A stretch of 64,000 nt of DNA from an uncultured Actinomycetes bacterium. Its GTDB lineage: Bacteria; Actinomycetota; Acidimicrobiia; Acidimicrobiales; RAAP-2. The DNA lies in assembly GCA_903825305.1 (NCBI GenBank), contig CAIKAC010000012.1, positions 62,001-126,000 of the forward strand, read 5' to 3'. The notes beneath the pieces were generated by a model, which was given only the letters and a program-made list of their open reading frames with translations, made no database searches and was not told where the DNA came from. Positions 16,928 to 26,054 of this stretch are shown piece by piece (position 1 is the first letter of the stretch; every line of letters starts with the position of its first letter). Position numbers and translations under genes: made by a program.

Positions 16928-17836
16928 TCACTGAATTCGGGTGATTCGCCACGTCCCTTCCCAAGTCGCGCCAGGCGAAAGGGTCACGAGATCAACGCCC
17001 GACCTCAGGGCGTCTGGGGGAGAGGTCATGGGCTCAATGGCCACAGAAGTGCGATTCCACCCCTCGGGCAGGTGGTCACCGGTGAAGATTTGCAAATAGG
17101 GGAAGTGTGCATCTTGGGAAATCTCGATGGCCACGCCGTTGGCGTCTTGGAGGGAGCAGGTGAACCAGCCATCCTCATTGGTGGTGAGCTGTGCATAGGT
17201 CACGTCAAGTGCCTTGGCATTGAGCAAAGCCGAACGTCGAAAGTCAAATTTTGTTCCGCTAACCGATGGAAAGTCGCCGGTAGGGAGTTGACGATCGTCG
17301 ACAGCCACGTAGGCCTCAGCAGGGATAGACAACGTGGCGCCATCAAGATTTTTTGTAGTCACGCCAAAGTACGGGTGAAAGCCATAACTGAATGGGATGA
17401 CAACGTCATCAAGATTTTCAACCTTCGAGTGGATGCTGAGGCCATCGTCAGCGAGTGCGTAGGTAATGGTGAGCTTGGTGAGGAAGGGATAATCGGGGAG
17501 CGGGTGCAGCACCAGCGACAGCGTGCATGATGCAGTACCAACGTGATCAATCTCAAATGGGCGCCATCGGGCTAATCCATGATTTGCGGTGGCATGAGGT
17601 ACGTCATCGACATTGGGCGTGGCGTGACGATGTGAGAACTCCCAGGGCCCGCCAACTCGGTTGATCCAGGGGTAGCAAACTTGATTACGGCAGTAGTCGG
17701 GGAGGACGTCTTCGGCGAAGCCCTCCACGACGGGGACGCCGTCAACCACGTACTCTCGCAGATTTGCCCCAACTTCAGTAATCGTCGCTGTCTGCACTCC
17801 ATGGGTAATCGTCACCTGGCTGCCAGTTGGCCTCAT
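16928..17836 (-). CDS. galM: Aldose 1-epimerase (GalM-like)
   Basis: 302 residues. The galactose mutarotase landmarks are present: NRVGGPWEF (substrate arginine), HGLARWRPF with the first histidine, YGFHPYFGV with the catalytic histidine, and the catalytic glutamate in IEPMTSPPDAL. The enzyme interconverts alpha and beta anomers of aldoses. The subfamily could be a general aldose epimerase rather than a galactose enzyme, as no gal genes are close. The ATG start has GGGGTGAG upstream. Confidence 0.88.
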   Translation of the reverse strand: MRPTGSQVTITHGVQTATITEVGANLREYVVDGVPVVEGFAEDVLPDYCRNQVCYPWINRVGGPWEFSHRHATPNVDDVPHATANHGLARWRPFEIDHVGTASCTLSLVLHPLPDYPFLTKLTITYALADDGLSIHSKVENLDDVVIPFSYGFHPYFGVTTKNLDGATLSIPAEAYVAVDDRQLPTGDFPSVSGTKFDFRRSALLNAKALDVTYAQLTTNEDGWFTCSLQDANGVAIEISQDAHFPYLQIFTGDHLPEGWNRTSVAIEPMTSPPDALRSGVDLVTLSPGATWEGTWRITRIQ

Positions 17837-18138
17837 CTGCTCACCCCAAGCCTTTTGAACTATTCATGGGCAGACAATAGTTGCACGATGGCAAAGGCCT
17901 CTGGCCAAAAGCGAGTATGGGCAAAAGCACCACGGAAGCAGGTGGTGGCGAACTTGGCAAGAGCATTCGTTTGTTTCCTAGCGACGATTCGGGGCTGGCT
18001 CGATTTTCGAGGATCAAAGTTAAGACGCACTTCTTAACAAGTGTCCTTCCCTGCGTCTCGTATCTCCGTTACGGTTACAAGGGCATCACCCAAGCCAAGT
18101 AACGACTCAACGGCGAGTCAGGAAGTGAAGGTGAACCG
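17837..18138. other. 302-bp intergenic region without a supported gene
   Basis: Divergent gap between galM and the glutamate-synthase-like gene. Short open frames exist (for example 17881-18102) but have no ribosome binding site, no recognisable family and poor codon bias. The only structure I see is the inverted repeat at 18019-18038. Confidence 0.6.
18019..18038. promoter_or_regulatory. 7-6-7 inverted repeat, possible operator
   Basis: GTTAAGA and TCTTAAC are perfect 7-bp arms around a 6-bp spacer, 100 bp before the GTG of the FMN glutamate-synthase-like gene. Size and symmetry fit a TetR or MarR dimer site. No regulator is adjacent. Confidence 0.35.
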
Positions 18139-19653
18139 GTGATAACGCTCATCACTATTGGGGTGATCGTGGCGCTGCTGATAGCAGTTGCGATATATGA
18201 CTTAACCCAACGAGAGTTGCCGATTTTGCGCAACTTCCCGATTATCGGCCACTTGCGCTACATCATTGAGGCCTTTGGCCCCGAGTTGCGACAATACATT
18301 GTGACCGGCAATGAGGACGAGCGGCCGTTTAATCGCAATGAGCGTCGATGGATCTATGCGACCGCCGAGAAGGAGAATGCTTACTTCGGCTTCGGCACCG
18401 ACATGAACTTCGATATGGCAACGAGCCACATCTTGATCAAGCCCGCTGCTTTTCCACTCGAAGCGTCGCAGCTACCCAATGAACTTCCCTGCGCCAAAGT
18501 CATGGGAGCTGCTCGCAATCGCGCCAAGGCATTCCGGCCAACATCCGTGGTCAACATCTCCGGCATGAGCTTTGGCGCACTCAGCGCCCCAGCAGTTGAG
18601 GCCATGAATCAAGGTGCTCGTATCGCCGGCGCATTGCACAATACCGGCGAAGGGGGCCTTGGAGCCCCCCATCAAGCCGGTGGCGACCTCATCTTTCAGA
18701 TAGGTACGGGGTACTTCGGTTGCCGCGATAGCCAGGGAAATTTCAATCTCGAACGTCTCGTTGAGTTGGTGGGAACCAATCCCGTCAAGGCCATTGAAAT
18801 CAAGATTTCTCAAGGTGCCAAACCCGGACATGGTGGGATTTTGCCCGCCGCCAAAGTCACCAAGGAAATCGCCGAAGCTCGTGGGGTAGCCCCTGGCGTT
18901 GACTGTGTCTCCCCCTCGAGTCATCGAGCCTTTCATGATGTTTCCTCCATGCTCGATTTCGTGGAGTCAATCGCTGAAGCAACAGGGCTGCCCGTTGGCA
19001 TCAAGAGTGCCGTAGGGGAGATGGGTTTCTTTGATGACTTGGCTGCGCAAATGGTGTCGTCTGGTCGTGGCATCGACTTCATCACCATTGATGGAGGTGA
19101 AGGTGGCACCGGGGCTGCTCCCTTGGCATTCGCCGACCATGTCTCCTTGCCATTTCGAGCTGGTTTCAGCGCCGTGTACAAGACCTTCTATGAAGCAGGA
19201 CTCGCAGATGACATTGTGTTCAATGGCTCGGGGAAAAATGGCATCCCGGCAAACGCGTTCTTAGCGTTTGCTCTCGGCGCCGACATGGTGTCGGTGGGCC
19301 GCGAGGCCATGCTCTCCATCGGGTGCATTCAAGCGCAGCGTTGCCACACTGGGCGATGCCCAGCGGGAATTGCAACCCAATCCAAATGGCTCATGCGCGG
19401 CCTTGATCCGAGTTTCAAGAGCGCCAGAGTTGCTAACTATCTCGTGGCGCTGCGAGAAGAGTTGGTGTCGCTCTCTTCGGTATGCCGAGAGGTACACCCG
19501 GCCCTCGTAGGGCTCGATTCCATCGATCTGTTAAATGCCGAGACGGTGGTATCGGCCTCGGAGTCTTTTGGCTATGAGCCACCCATGGGCCGCGTCAACG
19601 CTGAAGCTCGCGCGCACCTTGAACACTTTGCCCGTGACGCTCGTAGCGCCTAA
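18139..19653 (+). CDS. Membrane-anchored FMN-binding glutamate synthase family protein
   Basis: 504 residues. One N-terminal membrane helix (about residues 2-20, ITLITIGVIVALLIAVAIYD) is followed by a GltS-like FMN TIM barrel. Visible are ISGMSFGALSAPA, KISQGAKPGHGG, DFITIDGGEGGTGAAP and the 3Fe-4S cysteines C396, C402, C407 in GCIQAQRCHTGRCPAGIATQ. It lacks the amidotransferase domain of classical GltB, so it is not a full glutamate synthase. The stand-alone family has no firmly assigned reaction. The GTG start follows GAAGGTG. It stands alone, with an inverted repeat in its upstream region. Confidence 0.85.
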   Translation: MITLITIGVIVALLIAVAIYDLTQRELPILRNFPIIGHLRYIIEAFGPELRQYIVTGNEDERPFNRNERRWIYATAEKENAYFGFGTDMNFDMATSHILIKPAAFPLEASQLPNELPCAKVMGAARNRAKAFRPTSVVNISGMSFGALSAPAVEAMNQGARIAGALHNTGEGGLGAPHQAGGDLIFQIGTGYFGCRDSQGNFNLERLVELVGTNPVKAIEIKISQGAKPGHGGILPAAKVTKEIAEARGVAPGVDCVSPSSHRAFHDVSSMLDFVESIAEATGLPVGIKSAVGEMGFFDDLAAQMVSSGRGIDFITIDGGEGGTGAAPLAFADHVSLPFRAGFSAVYKTFYEAGLADDIVFNGSGKNGIPANAFLAFALGADMVSVGREAMLSIGCIQAQRCHTGRCPAGIATQSKWLMRGLDPSFKSARVANYLVALREELVSLSSVCREVHPALVGLDSIDLLNAETVVSASESFGYEPPMGRVNAEARAHLEHFARDARSA

Positions 19654-19785
19654 GCGCATGAGCGCTCGGAACGCTTGAGTGAAGAGCCACATTGCTGACT
19701 CCGCTTCCAGAGAACAGCTCTGTGACAAAGCCAGCGAGTACTCATTGTGATAGACAACCGCGAGAGGCACGACCAAGGAGGGACC

Positions 19786-20736
19786 ATGGAGGCAATTCAC
19801 CCCTATCTCGACAACACAGGACGCAGCGATATCTGGGAAGGCGGCGTCCGAATGATTCCCATCACCACCCCCCGAGGGGAATTCAAGGTGTGGACCAAGC
19901 GAGTTGGGAACAATCCTGACGTGAAAGTACTCCTGCTTCACGGCGGCCCTGGTGTCACGGCTGAGTGCTTCGAGTGCTTCGACAGTTACTTCCCGGCAGC
20001 TGGCATCGAGTACTACTACTACGACCAGTTAGGGTCATTTAGATCAGATAACCCTCAAGATCCTTCACTGTGGGATCTTGATCGCTTTGTTGATGAGGTT
20101 GACCAAGTGGCTGATGCTTTGGGCCTCGATGCCTCCAATTTCTTCCTGTACGGACAGTCGTGGGGTGGCATTTTGGCGATGGAATACGCCTTGGCTCATC
20201 AAGACAAACTCAAAGGCCTCATCATTTCCAACATGATGTCGTCAGTTCCCGCCTACAACGCCTACGCCCGTGATGTTCTCATGCCCACAATGGATCAAGT
20301 CAAGTTGGCTCGTGTCATGGAACTCGAAGCTTCGGGGGAAACTGAAACCGGCGAATACGACGAGCTCCTCATGGAGATCCACTACGTTCACCATGTCTTG
20401 CGTCGCCCCTACGAAGAGTGGCCAGAACCCATGGTGCGCTCGATGAACCACATCAACAAAGAGCTCTACGTGACCATGCAGGGCCCGAGCGAACTCGGAG
20501 CGAGTGGAAAACTTCTTCACTGGGACCGCACGCAAGATCTCAGCGCAATTCGTGTCCCCACCTTGGTCCTTGGTGGCGAGCATGACACGATGGATCCGCG
20601 TTTCTTGGAATTCATGGCTGAACAAATGCCACAGGGCCAGAGTTTCATTTGTCCTGATGCCGGTCACCTGGGCCAGTTCGACGACCAAGAGGCCTATTTC
20701 GGCGCCCTACTGGGATTCTTGAAACAAAGGTCCTAA
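19786..20736 (+). CDS. pip: Proline iminopeptidase-family alpha/beta hydrolase (S33)
   Basis: 316 residues. The oxyanion motif LLLHGGPGVTAECF, nucleophile GQSWGG (S125), acid D267 (GGEHDTMD) and base H294 (DAGHLGQF) complete the triad. The family removes N-terminal proline from peptides, and some members hydrolyse other amides or esters. The ATG at 19786 follows AAGGAGGGACC, so the upstream start at 19747 is rejected. No signal peptide, so cytoplasmic. Confidence 0.88.
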   Translation: MEAIHPYLDNTGRSDIWEGGVRMIPITTPRGEFKVWTKRVGNNPDVKVLLLHGGPGVTAECFECFDSYFPAAGIEYYYYDQLGSFRSDNPQDPSLWDLDRFVDEVDQVADALGLDASNFFLYGQSWGGILAMEYALAHQDKLKGLIISNMMSSVPAYNAYARDVLMPTMDQVKLARVMELEASGETETGEYDELLMEIHYVHHVLRRPYEEWPEPMVRSMNHINKELYVTMQGPSELGASGKLLHWDRTQDLSAIRVPTLVLGGEHDTMDPRFLEFMAEQMPQGQSFICPDAGHLGQFDDQEAYFGALLGFLKQRS

Positions 20737-20741
20737 GTCCC

Positions 20742-20789
20742 GGGTGGGGGTGCCTCGCTGACGGTCTAATTTGGTAGGTACCCCCAACC
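20742..20789. repeat. Imperfect inverted repeat between pip and icd
   Basis: GGGTGGGGGTGCC (20742-20754) can pair imperfectly with GGTACCCCCAACC (20777-20789) across a 22-bp loop. It may weakly terminate pip transcription or lie in the icd leader; there is no T-tract. Confidence 0.25.
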
Positions 20790-20804
20790 GTAAAGGCGAC
20801 CATC

Positions 20805-23024
20805 GTGGCTGATTCCACCATCATCTACACCCTGACAGACGAGGCGCCCATGCTGGCGACTCACTCGCTCTATCCCATCTTGAAGGCCTATGCCTCCGTG
20901 GCAGGCGTGGAGATGGACATGTGGGATATTTCACTTGCCGGACGCATCTTGGCTTCCTTCCCCGAGCGCCTCCGTGAAGATCAGCGCGTAGCCGACGCCT
21001 TGGCCGAACTCGGCAAGCTTGTTGTTCGACCGGAAGCCAATGTGGTGAAGCTGCCAAACATCTCAGCCTCAATTCCCCAACTCAACGCAGCCATTGCTGA
21101 ACTGCAATCTCAAGGTTATGACGTTCCGGATTATCCTGCGGAGGCGACGACTGACGAAGAGTTGGACATTCAGGCTCGCTATAAGAAGGTGCTGGGTTCA
21201 GCGGTGAACCCGGTCTTGCGTCAAGGAAACTCTGACCGCCGAGCACCGTTGTCGGTGAAGAACTACGCCAAAGCGCATCCCCACAAGATGGGTGCATGGT
21301 CACGTGATTCAAAGACCAACGTGGCCGCGATGGCCTCGGGGGACTTTTATGGATCGGAGCAGTCCACGACGATGGCTCACGCGGGCGATCTGAGTATTGA
21401 ACTTGTGACACCGGACGGGACTCGCCACGTGCTTCGGAGCCCCTTGAGCGTTATCGAAGGCGAAATCGTCGATGCCACGGTGCTTCGAGCTCGCGACCTT
21501 GATGCGTTCTTGGTGGAACAAATTGCAGCTGCCAAGCGCCTCGATGTTTTGCTGTCAATTCACCTCAAGGCCACGATGATGAAGGTGTCTGATCCCATCA
21601 TTTTTGGTCACGTTGTACGGGCCTTCTTCCCCAAGACCTTCGAACGTTACGGCGACGAACTCAGCGCCGCCGGCCTGAGCCCGAACAATGGCCTGGGATC
21701 GATCTTGGATGGACTAGCAGCATTGAGCAATGGTGCAGAGATCCGAGCATCGTTTGACGCCGAATTGACCAATGGCCCCCGGCTTGCCATGGTGGACTCG
21801 GATCGAGGCATTACCAACCTGCACGTTCCCTCGGACGTCATCGTGGACGCATCCATGCCGGCCATGATTCGCACTTCAGGGCACATGTGGGGCCCCGACG
21901 GCAATGAGGACGACACTTTGGCCATCATCCCGGACCGCAGTTATGCCGGCGTCTATCAAGCCACGATTGATGATTGCCGGGAACACGGCGCCTTGGATCC
22001 TGCAACTATGGGCTCCGTGCCCAACGTTGGCTTGATGGCTCAAGCCGCTGAAGAGTACGGTAGCCACGACAAGACCTTCGAAATGGATCGCGAGGGCACG
22101 GTGGTCGTGACGGGACCTGACGGCGTGGTCTTTGAGATTGCCGTTGCCCCCGGCGACATCTTCCGCATGTGTCAAACCAAAGACATTCCCGTTCGCGACT
22201 GGGTGAAGTTGGCGGTAAAGCGTGCTCGCGCCACTGGCGACCCAGCGATTTTCTGGCTTGACGAGAATCGGGCACACGATGCGCAGCTCATCACCAAAGT
22301 CACCACCTATTTGGCTGAGCTGGACACGACTGGCCTTGACATCTCGATCAAGAGCCCCGTTGAGGCAACGAAGGTCTCGTTGCAGCGCATCCGTCAAGGC
22401 CTCAACACCATCTCGGTCACGGGAAATGTGCTGCGCGACTACCTCACTGACTTGTTCCCCATCCTTGAACTCGGTACCAGCGCGAAAATGCTCTCGGTGG
22501 TGCCCCTCATCGAAGGTGGCGGTCTTTTCGAAACCGGAGCTGGCGGTTCCGCGCCTAAGCACGTGCAGGCCTTTGTGCGCGATAACTATCTGCGCTGGGA
22601 TTCGCTTGGTGAGTTCTTGGCCATGGCCGTGAGCTTTGAGCAATACGCGTCATACACGGGCAATGCGAAGGCGCAGGTCCTCGCTGACACGCTGGATCGC
22701 GCCACGGGCACCTTGCTCGAAAACGACAAGGGTCCAGCTCGAGCCTTAGGGGGAATCGACAACCGCGGGAGCCACTTCTACTTGGCGATGTACTGGGCTC
22801 AAGAGCTCGCTCAACAGACGCAGGACGAAGCAATGGCCCAGCGGTTTGCTCCCTTGGCTAAGGCGCTCACTGAGCACGAAGCGACCATCGTGGCTGAGCT
22901 CAACGGCGTCCAGGGTTCAAGCCTTGATCTTCATGGCTACTACCACCCAAGCAGTGACCTGCTCGATGGGTTCATGCGGCCGTCGAGCACATTGAACGAC
23001 GCGTTGGCATCATTGTCGCGCTAG
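20805..23024 (+). CDS. icd: Monomeric NADP-dependent isocitrate dehydrogenase
   Basis: 739 residues, the size of the monomeric IDH type. It opens with [20 protein letters not shown] and contains the family blocks [39 protein letters not shown] and [20 protein letters not shown]. It oxidises isocitrate to 2-oxoglutarate with NADP in the TCA cycle. This form is unrelated in size to the dimeric enzyme and is common in actinobacteria. The start is a GTG at 20805 with AAAGGCGACC upstream. Its stop interlocks (CTAG) with the convergent acyl-CoA dehydrogenase. Confidence 0.96.
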   Translation: MADSTIIYTLTDEAPMLATHSLYPILKAYASVAGVEMDMWDISLAGRILASFPERLREDQRVADALAELGKLVVRPEANVVKLPNISASIPQLNAAIAELQSQGYDVPDYPAEATTDEELDIQARYKKVLGSAVNPVLRQGNSDRRAPLSVKNYAKAHPHKMGAWSRDSKTNVAAMASGDFYGSEQSTTMAHAGDLSIELVTPDGTRHVLRSPLSVIEGEIVDATVLRARDLDAFLVEQIAAAKRLDVLLSIHLKATMMKVSDPIIFGHVVRAFFPKTFERYGDELSAAGLSPNNGLGSILDGLAALSNGAEIRASFDAELTNGPRLAMVDSDRGITNLHVPSDVIVDASMPAMIRTSGHMWGPDGNEDDTLAIIPDRSYAGVYQATIDDCREHGALDPATMGSVPNVGLMAQAAEEYGSHDKTFEMDREGTVVVTGPDGVVFEIAVAPGDIFRMCQTKDIPVRDWVKLAVKRARATGDPAIFWLDENRAHDAQLITKVTTYLAELDTTGLDISIKSPVEATKVSLQRIRQGLNTISVTGNVLRDYLTDLFPILELGTSAKMLSVVPLIEGGGLFETGAGGSAPKHVQAFVRDNYLRWDSLGEFLAMAVSFEQYASYTGNAKAQVLADTLDRATGTLLENDKGPARALGGIDNRGSHFYLAMYWAQELAQQTQDEAMAQRFAPLAKALTEHEATIVAELNGVQGSSLDLHGYYHPSSDLLDGFMRPSSTLNDALASLSR

Positions 23025-24073
23025 AGCGCGATACCCGATGCCGATCCGTCGGCAATGACGTGGAAGTGGTGATCAGGACCAAGGGTTGCCACGCCTCGGC
23101 CGAGTTGCGAGCGCCACGATGCATCGCCGTATTCGCCACGCCACGCCCACAGGCGGCGGCTGTACTGGTGAAGCACGTACTCCTGAGTCATGCCCATGGC
23201 GCCATGCGCTTGGTGGGCGGCTCGAGACGCAGTGCGTGCCGCGTCATTGGCCAAGGTCTTCACGGCTGCAATTTCAAATGAGGCCGGTCCGCGATCAGCC
23301 TCACGGGCCGCAACTTGCACCGCAAGGTCCACGAGAGCAGCCTGCTCGGCACAGCGCACCAGGTGGATCTGAACCGCTTGGAAGCTCCCGACTGGCTTGC
23401 CGAACTGTTTGCGCTCTTGGGTGTATTGAGCGGTCGCGTCAACGACTCTGAGCAGGGCGCCAGCCATGAGCGCACTGCGACTCAGCGCACCCATAAGCGC
23501 GAAGCGTTCTAAGGTTTGTGCTGGTGTCGCTGCGACACAGAACACCGGAGTTGCCCCTTCGAAGTCAAGATCATCTCGAGGTTCACCGGCCACGTTGACA
23601 TCTTCGGTAATCCGAGCGTCGTGGGGATTCACACCCACGATGTGGCCGTCCACGAGACCCAGTATCAGTGAGACATTTCGACCCCAGGGGACACGGTGTG
23701 CACTGCCATGCAGCGTGCCGTTCTCCAAACGCAGGGTGTCATTGGCCTTGTTGGGGATGACGCTAAGCGGTCCCTCGGGTAGCACGATGCCAGGAGCCTG
23801 GGCGAGCCATCCCGCAAGCAGGGTGGATTCAGCCAAGGGGATGGGGGCGGCGTGGTAGCCAGCTGCCATGAGCAGGGCTACGACATCGGCAATGCTCCCT
23901 CCCATGCCACCTGCGGCTTCGCTTACGCCAATGCGGGTCAGACCGAGTTCGTCAGCGGCACTCCACGTGGCCTCACTCCAGCCTCGCTGTTGCGCAGCTT
24001 GCACTTCATCAAAGGTTGCTACGTCGCCAAAGAGGCGGTCAGCCGTTTCAAAGAGGAGGTCTTGTTCGCTCAT
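23021..24073 (-). CDS. Acyl-CoA dehydrogenase, short subunit
   Basis: 350 residues. The acyl-CoA dehydrogenase fold is recognisable from [38 protein letters not shown] and [19 protein letters not shown]. It is shorter and more divergent than its partner and begins on the ATG overlapping the partner's stop codon (ATGA). Adjacent unequal pairs like this often form alpha2beta2 heterotetramers in actinobacterial steroid or branched-lipid degradation; that is an inference from gene arrangement. The acyl substrate cannot be deduced. Confidence 0.82.
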   Translation of the reverse strand: MSEQDLLFETADRLFGDVATFDEVQAAQQRGWSEATWSAADELGLTRIGVSEAAGGMGGSIADVVALLMAAGYHAAPIPLAESTLLAGWLAQAPGIVLPEGPLSVIPNKANDTLRLENGTLHGSAHRVPWGRNVSLILGLVDGHIVGVNPHDARITEDVNVAGEPRDDLDFEGATPVFCVAATPAQTLERFALMGALSRSALMAGALLRVVDATAQYTQERKQFGKPVGSFQAVQIHLVRCAEQAALVDLAVQVAAREADRGPASFEIAAVKTLANDAARTASRAAHQAHGAMGMTQEYVLHQYSRRLWAWRGEYGDASWRSQLGRGVATLGPDHHFHVIADGSASGIAL

Positions 24074-25206
24074 CGGAGTCCCTTCGCAATGATGCCCTTG
24101 AGAATTTCATTGGTGCCCCCACGAATCGCCCACGAAGGTGCAACGAGTACGGCGCGAGCAAGAAGTCGACTGAATTGAGAGTCTGAGGTCAAGGAAGGTT
24201 CGATGTCCACGAGTTGCTGCAGTTCTGCAATGACCTCTTGCTCAAACTCAGTGCCCATGTCCTTGCCCATGGCAGCTTGCAGCGCAGGGGCTTTCCCCTC
24301 GTCAATCATGCGAGCTGCGGCAAGTGAAATTTGCCGCAAGCCCCACCAGCGCGCGATCGTGTGGCCGAGGAAGTCAAGAGCGGCCTCAGAGAGATGATCG
24401 GCATATTCGCGGAGAAAGTTCTCCACAATGATGATCGGGGTAATCCAGCGCTCGGGTCCGGCTCGCTCGAAACTCAACTCTGAGGTGACTTGCTGCCATC
24501 CATTGCCCGGTTCTCCCAACAAGAGATCGTCTGCAACGAAGACGTCGTTGAATACCACTTCGGAAAAGTCGGCCGTGCCGTCAAGGAGCGGAATGGGGTT
24601 GATGCTGATTCCATCGGCGTGCATATCAACTAACAGTTGGCTGAGGCCTTGGTGCGGGGTGTCAGCATCAGCGGTGCGACACAAACAAATCATCCAGTCA
24701 GCAAAATGGGCATTGGAGGTCCAGATCTTGGTCCCGTTGAGCAGCCAACCGCCGTCGGTTGGCGTGGCACGCGTCTTTACTGAAGCAAGGTCAGAACCCG
24801 AGTCCGGTTCTGACATACCGATGCAAAAGCACAATTCACCGGCGGCAATGTCGGGGAGAAAACGCTGCTTCTGTTCCTCGGTGCCAAAGCGATTGATCAC
24901 GATCCCGCTTTGGCGATCGGCGGTCCAGTGTTGCTCGAGGGGAGCGCCACGACGAAGTAATTCTTCAACGACGACGAGGCGGTCTACCGTTGAGCGGTCA
25001 GAGCCGCCGTAGCGAGTGGGCAGCGCCATGCCGAGCCAGCCTCGCTTGCCGAGTTCGCGCGACAGTTCTTTGCTCGGCCCCGATGACATACCGAGGCCTG
25101 GTTCGAAACTTCCTCGAGGGAGAAACTCATCACAAAAGGCTCGAACCTCAGCCTGCAGGGCGCGTTCTTGATCGGTCAGTTCGGTTGGAGTCAGTCGAAT
25201 AGCCAC
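24070..25206 (-). CDS. Acyl-CoA dehydrogenase, long subunit
   Basis: About 378 residues from the GTG at 25206. It has the FAD-binding block FCIGMSEPDSGSDLASVKT, the loop WLLNGTKIWTSNAHFADW and the C-terminal [17 protein letters not shown]. An open frame continues 18 codons upstream to 25260, but that extension is basic and unlike other family members. Neither start has a clear ribosome binding site, so the start is uncertain. It is the first gene of the pair with the shorter subunit, and is divergent from the crotonase gene. Confidence 0.88.
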   Translation of the reverse strand: MAIRLTPTELTDQERALQAEVRAFCDEFLPRGSFEPGLGMSSGPSKELSRELGKRGWLGMALPTRYGGSDRSTVDRLVVVEELLRRGAPLEQHWTADRQSGIVINRFGTEEQKQRFLPDIAAGELCFCIGMSEPDSGSDLASVKTRATPTDGGWLLNGTKIWTSNAHFADWMICLCRTADADTPHQGLSQLLVDMHADGISINPIPLLDGTADFSEVVFNDVFVADDLLLGEPGNGWQQVTSELSFERAGPERWITPIIIVENFLREYADHLSEAALDFLGHTIARWWGLRQISLAAARMIDEGKAPALQAAMGKDMGTEFEQEVIAELQQLVDIEPSLTSDSQFSRLLARAVLVAPSWAIRGGTNEILKGIIAKGLR

Positions 25207-25298
25207 ACGCCAACGATACTTTGGCAAAGGCTCCCCGGTACGATGGCCTTGGAAACGCAAGTCGTAGCCCTCGAAGAGAAACTCGGAAGGACATTGTC

Positions 25299-26054
25299 AT
25301 GGCCGTGATTGAAATCACCCGTCACGAAGGTTTTGCAACCATCACCTTGAATGATCCCGATAAGCGCAACATGCTCTCTCCCGAGATGGTCGACGACCTT
25401 TACGGGGCCATGGATGAACTCGAAGCGGATGATGATGTCAACGCCATCATCATCACCGGAAACGGCCGAGCCTTCTGTGCGGGAGCCGACGTTTCCAAGC
25501 TGGGAGCTACCGACCGAGAAGGGCTCCTCCACATTTACGGCGCCTTTTTGCGGGTTGCGCGATCTCGCGTACTGACCATCGCGGCTGTCAACGGTGCAGC
25601 GGTTGGAGCCGGAATGAACTTGGCCCTCGCGGCTGACATTCGCATCGTTGCTGAGTCGGGCCGATTCGATACGCGCTTCCTCGCTATTGGCTTGCACCCC
25701 GGTGGCGGTCACTCATGGATGTTGCAGCGCTGTGTTGGGCCACAAGTGGCATCGGCCATGCTGCTGGCGTCACAGGTAGTTTCTGGCCATGAAGCCCAAC
25801 GCTTGGGCTTGGCCTATCAGTGCGTTGCCGATGGAGACTTGCTTGACGTCGCCTCCGTCATTGCTCAAGGCGCTGCGCGCACCCCACGAGGGCTCTTGAT
25901 TAAAACCAAGGAGTCGATGCGCAAAACCACGGTGACCACTGACCATGATGAGGCGGTGGCCATTGAGCTCGAAGCGCAGCTTTGGTCTAAAGCCCAACCT
26001 GAATTTGCTGAGCGCATTGCTGAACTTGCGCAAAGGATTTCTTCAAAGCATTAG
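25299..26054 (+). CDS. Enoyl-CoA hydratase/isomerase (crotonase) family, both usual Glu absent
   Basis: 251 residues. The crotonase signatures are FCAGADVSKLGA (oxyanion hole) and VNGAAVGAGMNLALAAD (second oxyanion strand). In classic hydratases two glutamates activate water. Here the first position is Asn (N107) and the second aligns with F127 in RFLAIGLHPGGGHSW. Normal hydration is therefore unlikely; an isomerase, thioesterase or non-catalytic EchA6-like role is possible. GGAAGG lies 8 bp before the ATG at 25299, which rules out the longer frame. It is divergent from the acyl-CoA dehydrogenase pair, and its stop interlocks (TTAG) with the ThrE-like gene. Confidence 0.85.
   Translation: MAVIEITRHEGFATITLNDPDKRNMLSPEMVDDLYGAMDELEADDDVNAIIITGNGRAFCAGADVSKLGATDREGLLHIYGAFLRVARSRVLTIAAVNGAAVGAGMNLALAADIRIVAESGRFDTRFLAIGLHPGGGHSWMLQRCVGPQVASAMLLASQVVSGHEAQRLGLAYQCVADGDLLDVASVIAQGAARTPRGLLIKTKESMRKTTVTTDHDEAVAIELEAQLWSKAQPEFAERIAELAQRISSKH

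Noticed and set aside
17881-18102. Small open frame in the galM upstream gap
   Set aside because: No ribosome binding site, no recognisable family, and it overlaps the probable regulatory dyad.
21876-22643. 255-residue minus-strand frame inside icd
   Set aside because: The plus strand encodes monomeric isocitrate dehydrogenase with high certainty.
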